Positions 19,240 through 27,331 of a stretch of DNA of 54,543 nucleotides are shown here, one piece after another. Made by a program: the position numbers and the translations under genes. This stretch comes from an uncultured Opitutaceae bacterium (lineage in GTDB: Bacteria; Verrucomicrobiota; Verrucomicrobiia; Opitutales; Opitutaceae). The stretch spans positions 1 through 54,543 of the forward strand of contig CAJBES010000055.1 of NCBI GenBank assembly GCA_903952145.1. Reading direction: 5' to 3'. How positions within the stretch are numbered: position 1 is the first letter of the stretch; each line of letters opens with the position of its first letter. Under the pieces are notes generated by a model, which ran no database searches, was not told the DNA's origin, and saw nothing but the letters and a program-made list of their open reading frames with translations.

Positions 19240-20616
19240 TTATGCGCAATTATTCATCAACACATTGTTGGTCTCGACCTGCCCGATTATATTGTCCGGG
19301 TCGGATACCATCGCGGCAATATTTTCCGCGCAGAGATTATACATCACCAGCCGGTCGATTTTGGCGTGCACGCCCCCGGCTGCGATGAACACGGCCTGCT
19401 TGCACTGTGCGCAAAAAATCTCGCTGTTTTTCACCACCATGCGCCGGACATGCCCGCTGACCCTGATGTAGGGGCGGGTCTGGGGTGTCGCGCCCGAGTC
19501 CTGGATGTGCAGACCGTCAATCACGAGGGATTCGACCTCAGCGGGGGTGTCGCCCATGTCCGGAATATCAGTCCTGCCCTCCAGATGGATCAGGTAACGG
19601 TCATCCACCGGATCGTGATACTGGACGTTTCTTAGCGTCAGGCTTTGATGCCGGCCGGAGATTCGGAACAGGAACGGCTCGGTGTAGGTGTAGTCCGCCT
19701 TGGTCTGGCGCAGGTCGATGTTTTCAAAAAGGATGGAGCCGAAATTCCCCTGCAGTCCCTTGCCCTTGTAATCCCAGGCGCTGAGATAGAAGCCAAAGCT
19801 GCGGTAGTTGCCGCAGACGTTGCGGATGGTGATGCGGTCGTGCAGGTTTTCGCGCGAGAGGATGCGGACGACCTGGGCGGCGTCGTCCACCATGACCCCA
19901 TCGATCAGCACGTCGGTGATCGGCCCGACCGTGGCACAGGGGTGGACCCAACTCGTCTGCCCGTTGGTCTCCTCGTCGCCGTTCAGCGCGATGAAATCGT
20001 CGCCGGTGCGGCCCTGGATGTTCCGGAGCACGAGAAACCGGCCCGGTCCCTGGACGTGGATGCCGTCCTGATTGCCGCCGTGAATGAAGCCCGGCAGCTC
20101 CAGCCGGATGTTCTCCATGGTCACCTGCAGCCAGTTGGTGATGAGGAAGGCAAAGGTCCGCTGGTCGCGCACCGTCACATCGCGCACGAGCAGATTCTCG
20201 ACGCCGAAGAAGGCGAGACCGACCACCTGCCGGCTGGCCTTGGAGTAGTGCACTTCCGGTGGCAAATGGTGCGCTTGGTTCCGGCAGTTCTGGTTGTAGG
20301 TGCCGCCCAGCAGCGTGATGTTGCGGTCGATGATTTCGCCCGCGGAGGGGTTGGCGTTGATCAGCAGCGCGCAGTCGGAGTGGTCGGCCTGATAAAAGCC
20401 GCATTCCTTGCCCAGGCATTCGATCGTCGTGTTGGAGTGCACGCGGAGGGAGGTGACCAGCGCCGCTCCGTCCATGACCAAATGGACCCCGCCGCATTCC
20501 GGTGCCAGGTCCAACGCCTTTTGCAGGGCGGTCGTGTCGTCCGTCCCACCACCCGTTCCCACGTTACCGTCCAGACGCGCGCCGGCCTGGCTGGCATAAA
20601 TGGTTTTCGTGATCAT
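19240..20616 (-). CDS. Right-handed beta-helix protein, pectate-lyase-3/GH28-like
   Basis: A 458-residue protein with the pectin-lyase fold. The N-terminus GNVGTGGGTDDTTALQKALD is the 'pectate lyase 3 superfamily' opening found in GH28 polygalacturonases and tailspike-like enzymes. Repeated beta-coil units follow (for example ITLLGGTYNQNC, LLVRDVTVRDQ, LVLRNIQGRTGDDFIALNGD, VLIDGVMVDDAAQ, ITIRNVCGNY, ILFENIDLRQ). The GDD in RTGDDFIALNG and downstream His/Asp-rich coils could form a GH28-like active site. No signal peptide is visible, so it may act on imported oligosaccharides or use another export route. It lies between the UroD-like and dehydrogenase genes on the same strand. Confidence 0.75.
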   Translation of the reverse strand: MITKTIYASQAGARLDGNVGTGGGTDDTTALQKALDLAPECGGVHLVMDGAALVTSLRVHSNTTIECLGKECGFYQADHSDCALLINANPSAGEIIDRNITLLGGTYNQNCRNQAHHLPPEVHYSKASRQVVGLAFFGVENLLVRDVTVRDQRTFAFLITNWLQVTMENIRLELPGFIHGGNQDGIHVQGPGRFLVLRNIQGRTGDDFIALNGDEETNGQTSWVHPCATVGPITDVLIDGVMVDDAAQVVRILSRENLHDRITIRNVCGNYRSFGFYLSAWDYKGKGLQGNFGSILFENIDLRQTKADYTYTEPFLFRISGRHQSLTLRNVQYHDPVDDRYLIHLEGRTDIPDMGDTPAEVESLVIDGLHIQDSGATPQTRPYIRVSGHVRRMVVKNSEIFCAQCKQAVFIAAGGVHAKIDRLVMYNLCAENIAAMVSDPDNIIGQVETNNVLMNNCA

Positions 20617-20755
20617 ATCTCATTCACCTCAGGCTCATGGTTTTGAGTCAATTGCACAATGATCCTGCAGCCGTAGTGGCGATATGAGGGAAAATGGCCC
20701 GGCGAATGAGATTTTTCCTGCCGGAGGGAATGAGCAATGGGAGCCGCGTAGCACA

Positions 20756-21847
20756 TCAACCCAGCGCGGCCCGGGCCAGGGCGCGCATGTTTTCGACCGG
20801 AGTATAACGGGGCACCGCACAGGCGCTGCCGAGGACGAAACGTCCCTCCGTGCCGCCGGCCGCGATGCAGGCCAACGCCTCGGCGTGCACCTGCTCGGGA
20901 CGCGCTTGGAGGAGACTGAGGCAACTGACCCCGCCGATCAGGCTCAGCCGGTCGCCGATCACTTCGCGCGTATGGGCCACGCTCATGCCACTGGTCGGAT
21001 CGAGACCTTCCATGCCGTCAAGATGGTTGTCCGTCATGAAAGGCAGGAGCGGGTTGTAGTTCCCGCAGCAATGTTTGTAGACCAGCAGCCCAAGGGCGTG
21101 GGCGGCGTCGGCCGCGCGACGGTAGGCGGGAATGCAGAACTCCCGATACATTGCCGGTGAGATGACACTGCCGGAGGCGTAGGAATCCCCGATGTAGACG
21201 CAATCGACGCCGATCCGCGCGAGCGCCGTGATCAGCTCGATGGAAGCGTCTGTGGCCATCCGGAACATGCGGTGCACGAACTCCGGATCCGTAGCCATCA
21301 GGAGCAGGGCCTCCTCGCTGCTGCCGACCCGTTCAACCAGCGTGTTGATGGTCTGGCTGCCGGCGATGCCGACCACGAACACTCCGCGTTGGTGGGCTTC
21401 ACCGGTCATTTGGCGCGCAGTGTCGAGGCAACCGGTGACCAGCAGTTGTTCCGCCGTGGGGTAGCTGATGGCCGCAATCTGCGCTTCCGTGGTGACGGGT
21501 GGCGGCGGATTACGCCGCACCAGCTTGCCGCCGCCTTGCACATCGAAGTAACCGTCCACCTGACCCGTCCGCCGGTCCACCTGCACGAGTTCGCTGTCAC
21601 GGAGACACACTTCCTTCTCCTCAAACCATGAGGCCTCCGGTGTGGCGCGCACCCTCACGGCGTCGCAACCGTAGAAGAGGCCCGCCTGGACCATCCAACG
21701 GACACCGAGTCGCGGGTCCACCAGAGCCTCTTCAAAAGTGGCCCCTAGGGCGATGCAGGCGTGATCGGTGAAGATGCACGGGAAAAAGGGCGTGCGGTCA
21801 GTCTTGGCGCCGGTGAGGGCGGCACGCATGCGTTCACGGGAGTTCAT
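20756..21847 (-). CDS. UroD-fold methyltransferase-like protein (corrinoid-type zinc motif)
   Basis: A 363-residue member of the uroporphyrinogen decarboxylase superfamily. It looks like the MtaA/MtbA methyltransferase branch and not like HemE: a zinc motif H259-C-C261 (YKHCCGNYN) and a late Cys343 (GSACAVPRYTP) match the His-x-Cys...Cys zinc site of corrinoid-dependent methyltransferases. HemE substrate-binding motifs (such as the N-terminal RQAGR) are absent. Members in sugar-catabolic clusters of Verrucomicrobia and Planctomycetes are common and uncharacterised; removal of O-methyl groups is a possible role. No corrinoid-binding protein gene is visible here. It follows the NTF2-like gene by 54 bp. 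Confidence 0.8.
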   Translation of the reverse strand: MNSRERMRAALTGAKTDRTPFFPCIFTDHACIALGATFEEALVDPRLGVRWMVQAGLFYGCDAVRVRATPEASWFEEKEVCLRDSELVQVDRRTGQVDGYFDVQGGGKLVRRNPPPPVTTEAQIAAISYPTAEQLLVTGCLDTARQMTGEAHQRGVFVVGIAGSQTINTLVERVGSSEEALLLMATDPEFVHRMFRMATDASIELITALARIGVDCVYIGDSYASGSVISPAMYREFCIPAYRRAADAAHALGLLVYKHCCGNYNPLLPFMTDNHLDGMEGLDPTSGMSVAHTREVIGDRLSLIGGVSCLSLLQARPEQVHAEALACIAAGGTEGRFVLGSACAVPRYTPVENMRALARAALG

Positions 21848-21901
21848 CGGGTGTCCTGATTTGGGTGTAAACTTGATGGAGGGTACGAGATTGCCCCGAT
21901 C

Positions 21902-22378
21902 TCACGGCGGGCCGGCCGGGTGCCGGGTCGGGGGCGCGGGCTCAACCGTGTAGGCGAGATTGATGATTCTCCAATCGCTGTCGCACTTCATCAGCGTGAA
22001 GACGTCGGTCCCGTTATGGGTGAACCGGCCGTTGACATGGAAGTCGTAAGGCGCCCAGACGACCGCGAGGCGACCCGCCACGAGCACGGTGGGATGCCAC
22101 AACCGTTCGAGCACTTTGCCGGGCGGCGGGCTAAATTCCTCCATGCTCCGCCGCTGGATGGTAAAGCCCTGTGGGGACGGGCGGACAGCAGTAAATTGGG
22201 ACGCGGGGGCGAACAGCGCCCGGCAGGCTTCGGGGTTGTCGGCCGCCATCGCATCGCAAAATGCCTGCACGAGCTTCAGCACCTGCGCCCCGTCGGCATC
22301 CGGTTTGGCGGTGGGCGGGACCTTGCAGGTGGGGCCGGGCGGGTTGGCCTCAGACTCAGATCGTGGTTTCGATTCCAT
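21902..22378 (-). CDS. NTF2/SnoaL-like protein
   Basis: A 158-residue protein whose C-terminal 120 residues have the cone-shaped NTF2-like pattern: an N-terminal helix (VLKLVQAFCDAMAADNPEAC), a strand with PASQFTAV, then the strand set VLVAGRLAVVWAPYDFHVNG and FTHNGTDVFTLMKCDSDWRI. The fold binds small hydrophobic molecules or acts as a small enzyme; no catalytic residues can be named. The first 35 residues are polar and probably flexible. It is third in the minus-strand run, 57 bp after the metallophosphoesterase gene. Confidence 0.75.
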   Translation of the reverse strand: MESKPRSESEANPPGPTCKVPPTAKPDADGAQVLKLVQAFCDAMAADNPEACRALFAPASQFTAVRPSPQGFTIQRRSMEEFSPPPGKVLERLWHPTVLVAGRLAVVWAPYDFHVNGRFTHNGTDVFTLMKCDSDWRIINLAYTVEPAPPTRHPAGPP

Positions 22379-22435
22379 GGTCGGGCGAAATGCTCTTGTT
22401 GTGACCTTCAGCTTGGTTGATGGCGACCGGACTGG

Positions 22436-23470
22436 TCAGCGTTTATCCGCGGGTAGCAGGCAGGGATTGTAGAGGGGATGGGCCGTGTAAGCGCGGAAGG
22501 GCAGACGCCGGACCTGGCGTGCCGATAGCCGCGACGTGAAGGCGACGCCATCGAACCAGGGGCCGGCGAGCGGCTTGACGAACAGCGCTTCCAGCCGGTC
22601 GCGGCTGAACACGCCTACGCCCCAACCACAGGGGCCGGGGATGCCGTAGGCGAGGGCGGGGAAGATGACATGTTTCTTGCCCCGGTAGCACCAAGCGCGG
22701 GGCAAGTGCGTATGGCCTGACCAAACCGCCCGCACCGCGGGCGCAGCGTCCAGCAGGTCGAAGGTGGCCCGATCCTGAAGGCGGAAATCGTCGACCCAGT
22801 TGCCAACAGTCAGCAGCGGCCGGTGGACCAACACCAGTGTCGGCGTGGCGGGGTCGCGAACCAGTTCATTGGCGAGCCAGGCGCGCTGCGGAGCGGAAAG
22901 CGGATGATTCTGGCGGGAGTCGAGACCGATGATCCGCCAACCGCCAAGGCGGTGGGCAAAATAGTAGTCGTCGGAGTCGGGCGATACGGGCCAGGGGTGG
23001 GGCGCAGCCGCGTGCCAGGCGCGGTGCCAGGCGGCGGAGAGCGGCCGGTCGGCGTGGTCGTGGTTGCCGGAAATGGCAAGCGTAGGCAGACCGGGGGGCA
23101 GGGCTGCACGGAGCAACCGGCCAAGCTCGGCGAATTCGTCCCCCGGCGCCTCGCCCCCGCAACCGCCGTCAGCGAGATCGCCCCCGAGCACCAGCAGGTC
23201 GGGTAGCGGCGTCAGCGCCGCCAACTCGGCGAGGGCGAGCCGGAAATTGGCGCTGCAATCCACCCGGTTGCCGTAGAAGCCCATGTCGCCGTCGTACGGC
23301 CGCGGAGCGTGGAGATGAATATCGCTCATCCAGGCCACGGTGAAGCTGGCGGCGCCGCGGCGCGCGCGACAGGCGTCCAGTGCCTTCTGCAGCGGTGCGA
23401 TCGACGCGCGGGCCTGCGCGAAGTCGTCAGGCGTCTGTGGCCTGTGGTGGGGCAGCGAAGTTGGGGACAT
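22436..23470 (-). CDS. Calcineurin-like metallophosphoesterase
   Basis: A 344-residue binuclear metallophosphoesterase. The metal-binding signature blocks are in order: WMSDIHLHAP (D-x-H), VLGGDLADGG (G-D), ISGNHDHAD (GNHD), LVHRPLLTVG and VWSGHTHLPRA (GH-x-H). The enzyme would hydrolyse a phosphomonoester or phosphodiester; substrate unknown. I choose ATG 23470 (MSPTSLPHH) because the 36 residues upstream in the longest frame are Cys/Arg/His-rich and not protein-like. There is no signal peptide from that start, so it is probably cytoplasmic. It lies between the KDPG aldolase and NTF2-like genes. Confidence 0.88.
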   Translation of the reverse strand: MSPTSLPHHRPQTPDDFAQARASIAPLQKALDACRARRGAASFTVAWMSDIHLHAPRPYDGDMGFYGNRVDCSANFRLALAELAALTPLPDLLVLGGDLADGGCGGEAPGDEFAELGRLLRAALPPGLPTLAISGNHDHADRPLSAAWHRAWHAAAPHPWPVSPDSDDYYFAHRLGGWRIIGLDSRQNHPLSAPQRAWLANELVRDPATPTLVLVHRPLLTVGNWVDDFRLQDRATFDLLDAAPAVRAVWSGHTHLPRAWCYRGKKHVIFPALAYGIPGPCGWGVGVFSRDRLEALFVKPLAGPWFDGVAFTSRLSARQVRRLPFRAYTAHPLYNPCLLPADKR

Positions 23471-23623
23471 GCGGGTGATGGAGACAGGTAAGTGACAACA
23501 GCGGCTGCGGCAGATTGTCCGGCACTGGCCGGGCGGCAAGTGGGATGAGTGGCGGGAGCGGCCCGTGCGCCCAACCACACCAACAAGTAGGGCAGGCCCA
23601 AGCCTGGTCCGCCTGTTTGCCCG

Positions 23624-24307
23624 TCAGCGCTTCAGCTTGGCCTTGATCGCCTTCACGCGGTCGACAGTTTCGCGGACCTTGTTTTCGATCCCGGTCCAGT
23701 CCTTCGCCGCCAACAGTTCCTTGGTGATCAAGTTGCTGCCCATGCCCATCGCCGCGACACCGGCGCTCAGCCAGGACGTCAGCGATTCCTCCGTCGAATC
23801 CACGCCACCGGTGGGCATGATGCGCGTCCACGGCATGGGTCCCATCACGTTTTTCACAAACGACGGCCCGCCGACTTCCTTGCCGGGGAAAACCTTGACG
23901 ATTTCGCAACCCAGCGCCTGGGCGTTCGAAATCTCGGTGGCACTGCCGCAACCGGGCGAATACGGGATCATGCGGCGGTTGCAGAGCTTCGCGACCTCTT
24001 CGTTTAGGGAGGGACCCACCACGAAATTCGCACCGCAATTGATGTAGAGCGCCGCCGTGTAGGGCTCGACGATGGAGCCGACACCCAGCATCAGCGCCGG
24101 GTCCACTTTGGCAAAGTGGCGCTCAAGTTCGGAGAAAACCTCGAACGCGTGATCACCACGGTTGACGAACTCCACGAGTTTGCAGCCGCCGCGGCTGATC
24201 GCGGCGACGACGTTCTTGGCCGTGTCGAGATCGGGATGATAGAAAACCGGGACGACACTGATGTCATACATCGCGGCGAGGACCTGCATGCGGGTGAATC
24301 GGGCCAT
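23624..24307 (-). CDS. eda: 2-keto-3-deoxy-6-phosphogluconate (KDPG) aldolase
   Basis: A 227-residue class I aldolase that would split KDPG into pyruvate and glyceraldehyde 3-phosphate. The key residues are visible: Glu46 in KLVEFVNRG, the Schiff-base Lys138 in EIVKVFPGKEVGG, and the phosphate-binding PTGGV near the C-terminus. It is the first gene of the minus-strand run that ends with the dehydrogenase at 17594. With that enzyme it would form part of an Entner-Doudoroff-like route for uronates. KDG kinase and mannonate or altronate dehydratase are not in the window and would have to be encoded elsewhere. Other substrates of the family (KDPGal, KHG) cannot be excluded. Confidence 0.92.
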   Translation of the reverse strand: MARFTRMQVLAAMYDISVVPVFYHPDLDTAKNVVAAISRGGCKLVEFVNRGDHAFEVFSELERHFAKVDPALMLGVGSIVEPYTAALYINCGANFVVGPSLNEEVAKLCNRRMIPYSPGCGSATEISNAQALGCEIVKVFPGKEVGGPSFVKNVMGPMPWTRIMPTGGVDSTEESLTSWLSAGVAAMGMGSNLITKELLAAKDWTGIENKVRETVDRVKAIKAKLKR

Positions 24308-24770
24308 GGGAGTTGAGGGGGAAGGTTGGGTTGCGGGACTGGGTGAGCTGAGAGGAGCCGCAATTTCTTACACGGTTGCTTTGCTCGGCAAGCTGAAAGG
24401 CCGGCCATCAACGCCAACGGGTGCAGCTCAGTTTGTTGCAAACCGCAGTTTCGATTCTGTAGGGCCGCCGCTGGTCGGCGTGCGGCCAGCCGGAGCACCC
24501 GGGTAAACCCCGGCATCAACCGGGAATTTGTCCTGCGGATACTCGAGTCAATGACAGCAGGTCCCCCACCGGCTTTGGGTCGATCGGGCAGATGGCCGTT
24601 GGGTATTTCAGTCGCAGGAGCCGATGCTGGACATGGCTGACACGGCATGGCACGCAAGGAGCAGACGATGAAGACCACCACACCAACCCCTGATCCCTAC
24701 AGCGGCAAATACGAGGGATACCACCGGTAGATCGCGGACGGTCGGGACGAGTTTGCCCAAGAAGCCAATT
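24308..24770. other. Intergenic divergent region, no clear gene
   Basis: About 460 bp between the divergent KDPG aldolase and propeller genes, which should hold both promoters. I see no convincing gene. A short frame from 24668 (MKTTTPTPDPYSGKYEGYHR then a stop) is probably chance or a remnant. A GC-rich imperfect palindrome lies at about 24461-24492 (AGGGCCGCCG...CGGCGTGCGGCC). No classical operator could be recognised by eye. Confidence 0.5.
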
Positions 24771-26261
24771 ATGCATTCAAGAAAACGAAAATCAAGCGAC
24801 TGCTTGCCTGGTGGCGCGCAGACCCCGCCGGTGCTTGATCTGGGTTTGCGCCGCGAGCTGTTCGTCGATCATGCGCTCATTGAACGGCTCGATCACGCGA
24901 CGCTCCGGCTGCATGAACCGGTCCGCGCCGGTGTGGCGTTGAAAATCGACCGGCCGTGGGAGGGGCCGGCCAATTTTGGCAGCGTCATCATCCAGCATCA
25001 GGGCCGCTACCTCCTCTATTATCGGGCGATGACCCTGACCCTGGATGACGACACCGGGAGTGTGTGTGTCGCAGTGAGCACCGATGGTGTTTTGTGGACG
25101 AAACCGGCGCTGGGCCGAGACAGGCGCTCAGGCCGGCCGGACGCAAATATCGTGGTCGATGACGCCGGTAATTTGCTCGGTGGAACCGTGTGGCTCGATA
25201 CCCGCCCGGGCACTCCCGAAGATGAGCGGATCAAAGCGGTCAGGAGCGCGCCGGTCAGCGGGGAAAAGCACACCGCTTTCCAGGATCCCAAGGGTCCGAA
25301 GCGGGTCGAACTGTGGGCCTCAGGCGACGGGTTGGTCTTCCGCCGGCTCCCGGCCCGGCGTCAGCCCACGCTGGTCAGCGACCTCCCCAACAGTTTCGAC
25401 GGCGGCAACACGATGTTCTGGAGCGAGGCCGAGCACGTCTATGCGTTCTACTACCGGATCATGTCGAACACCGGGCAGCGCTCGATGGCCCGCACGACCT
25501 CGCCCGACCTCAGGCAATGGTCCGATCCGATTCCAATGACCTACGGCGGCACGCCACCCGAGCAGTTCTACATCAACAACACCGGTCCCTATTTCCGTGC
25601 TCCCCATATCTACGTCGCCCTTGCGGCCCGGTTCATGGAGGGGCGCAGCGCGGTTACGGATGAGCAGGCGCAGGCGATCGGCCTCAAGTCCGCGCGCGGC
25701 ATCACCTACAACCACGACTGTTCCGACGGCGTATTGCTGACGACCCGGGCCGGTTCCACCCACTATGACCGCACCTTCCTGGAAGCGTTGGTCCGGCCCG
25801 GCCCGGGGGCAGGCAATTGGGTCTCACGCACCAATTATCCGCTGACCGGTATTTTCCCTGCAGGCTCCGACCAGATGATGTTTTTCGTCACCCGAAAATA
25901 TCTCCAGGATTCGTGGCACATTGAGCGCCTGCTCTTGCGGCTGGATGGTTTCGCCTCGGTCAATGCGCCTCATGCGGGCGGTTCATTGCAGACCAAGCCG
26001 CTGAAGGTGTCGGGCGAAGGACTGCAGTTGAACTATGCAACGAGCGCCGCCGGCAGCATCCGGGTTGAAATTCAGGACCTCGACGGCATGCCCTTGCCAG
26101 GATTCGCCCTGGACGATTGTCCCGAAATCATCGGTGACGAAATAGAACGCGTGGTCGGCTGGGGAAAGGGGGCCAGCCTGGGCATGCTGGCCGGGAAGGC
26201 CGTGCGCCTGCGGTTCGTCTTGAGGGATGCTGATCTCTTCTCGATCCGATTTTGTCCCTGA
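24771..26261 (+). CDS. Beta-propeller glycosidase-like protein (GH32/43/130 style)
   Basis: A 496-residue protein with an N-terminal propeller of about 380 residues and a C-terminal beta-sandwich (about 400-496), the GH32-like layout. Propeller features include RELFVDHALIERLDHA, GSVIIQHQGRYLLYYRAM, CVAVSTDGVLWTKPALG, NTMFWSEAEHVYAFYYRIM, MARTTSPDLRQWSDP and FLEALVRPGPG. The motif opening with ELFVDHALIE recurs in many uncharacterised planctomycete and Verrucomicrobia proteins. Catalytic residues cannot be assigned. I start at ATG 24771 and not at TTG 24753. It diverges from the KDPG aldolase gene and is followed 98 bp later by the PIG-L-like gene, suggesting a two-gene unit. Confidence 0.65.
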   Translation: MHSRKRKSSDCLPGGAQTPPVLDLGLRRELFVDHALIERLDHATLRLHEPVRAGVALKIDRPWEGPANFGSVIIQHQGRYLLYYRAMTLTLDDDTGSVCVAVSTDGVLWTKPALGRDRRSGRPDANIVVDDAGNLLGGTVWLDTRPGTPEDERIKAVRSAPVSGEKHTAFQDPKGPKRVELWASGDGLVFRRLPARRQPTLVSDLPNSFDGGNTMFWSEAEHVYAFYYRIMSNTGQRSMARTTSPDLRQWSDPIPMTYGGTPPEQFYINNTGPYFRAPHIYVALAARFMEGRSAVTDEQAQAIGLKSARGITYNHDCSDGVLLTTRAGSTHYDRTFLEALVRPGPGAGNWVSRTNYPLTGIFPAGSDQMMFFVTRKYLQDSWHIERLLLRLDGFASVNAPHAGGSLQTKPLKVSGEGLQLNYATSAAGSIRVEIQDLDGMPLPGFALDDCPEIIGDEIERVVGWGKGASLGMLAGKAVRLRFVLRDADLFSIRFCP

Positions 26262-26358
26262 CCCGTAAATTTCCACCTCCCCTTTAGGAAAACTATCAAT
26301 AATTCATGGGGACCGCACAGGGCCATACCAGTCGCTGCACCAAAATTACATCACGCAC

Positions 26359-27300
26359 ATGAAAGTTACCCGACGCACCGACACCAAGCCCAGAGGGCAT
26401 ATTATTGCCCCCCAAAAGGCCCCGCCTGCGGCCAAGGCTCACGGACCCCTGCGCATCCTGTCCATCGGTGCCCACCCCGCCGACATTTTCGACCAGTCCG
26501 GCGGCACCATGGCCCACCACGTTGCGCGCGGGGACTGGGTGGGTTGCTGCGTGCTGACCCACGGGGCACGCGTGCATGACAAGGTCATCACCGATGCGAT
26601 GTTCCACCGCCAACGCGTCCCTGAAAAAAAACGCATGGGCAAATTGATGAACGAGCGGGCCGACGTGAAAGCTATGGAGGTGCGGCGGGCCTGCCGCATT
26701 CTCGGCGTCAAGGACATCTACTTCTTCGGCGCGGACGATGCCGTGCTGCTGCCGACGGAGGAGCACGTCCGGCGTCTCGCCAGCCTCATCCGCGAGTTGA
26801 AGCCGGAGGTCATCCTCACGCATTTTCCGCACGAGTCCGGCGGCATCTGGAGTCCGCACGCGGCGGCCGGCCACATTGTGATGCTCGCCGTGGCCCATGC
26901 ACAGACGGTCGAACCGGGCGACCGCAACCCGCCGCACCGCGTGGCCCAGATATTCTTCTGGGGGCAGGGGGCGGCCCATCTCGCCATGCATGTGTTCGAT
27001 GCGGCGCGGAGCTATTACAGCGACGTGTTCATCGACATCACCGACGTCGTGAAGAAGAAGCTCGCGTGCATGGACCTGCTCGTGAGCCAGGGGTATGGCG
27101 GGGCGTATGCGCGCAAGCGCATTGAGATCTCGGATGGCGCGTTCGGCCGCGGCGGGCGCGTCCCTTATGCGGAAGCCTTCATCAGCTACACCAGCCAGAC
27201 CTACCGCTATCTGCCGCTGAGCGATTACACGCGCCAGTTTGCGCGCGACTCCGACCACGAAATCATGGCGCGTTACAGCTACCGCATCAAGACTTGGTAA
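26359..27300 (+). CDS. PIG-L (LmbE)-family protein with altered HPxD motif
   Basis: A 313-residue protein of the zinc-dependent N-acetylglucosamine deacetylase-like PIG-L family. The N-terminal motif is H39-P-A41-D42 (IGAHPADIFDQSGGT) where classical members have HPDD. The zinc-ligand His and second Asp remain, but the first Asp, the usual general base, is Ala. Downstream, LTHFPHESGGIW and SPHAAAGHIVM supply further His residues. Helix-rich segments in between fit the Rossmann-like fold. It could be a deacylase using a different base, or a non-hydrolytic zinc protein. The gene follows the propeller gene and precedes the convergent GPH symporter, so a role in the same glycan pathway is likely. 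Confidence 0.85.
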   Translation: MKVTRRTDTKPRGHIIAPQKAPPAAKAHGPLRILSIGAHPADIFDQSGGTMAHHVARGDWVGCCVLTHGARVHDKVITDAMFHRQRVPEKKRMGKLMNERADVKAMEVRRACRILGVKDIYFFGADDAVLLPTEEHVRRLASLIRELKPEVILTHFPHESGGIWSPHAAAGHIVMLAVAHAQTVEPGDRNPPHRVAQIFFWGQGAAHLAMHVFDAARSYYSDVFIDITDVVKKKLACMDLLVSQGYGGAYARKRIEISDGAFGRGGRVPYAEAFISYTSQTYRYLPLSDYTRQFARDSDHEIMARYSYRIKTW

Positions 27301-27331
27301 AGATGGCCGGAAAACATCCTGCCAGCCTGCT

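Noticed and set aside
20756-21847. Annotation as uroporphyrinogen decarboxylase (hemE)
   Set aside because: The N-terminal RQAGR-type motif is missing and a methyltransferase-like zinc site is present; the neighbours are sugar genes, not heme genes.
24668-24730. Short 20-codon frame MKTTTPTPDPYSGKYEGYHR
   Set aside because: It is too short, with no ribosome-binding site decision and no neighbour evidence; the downstream continuation after the stop is also unremarkable.
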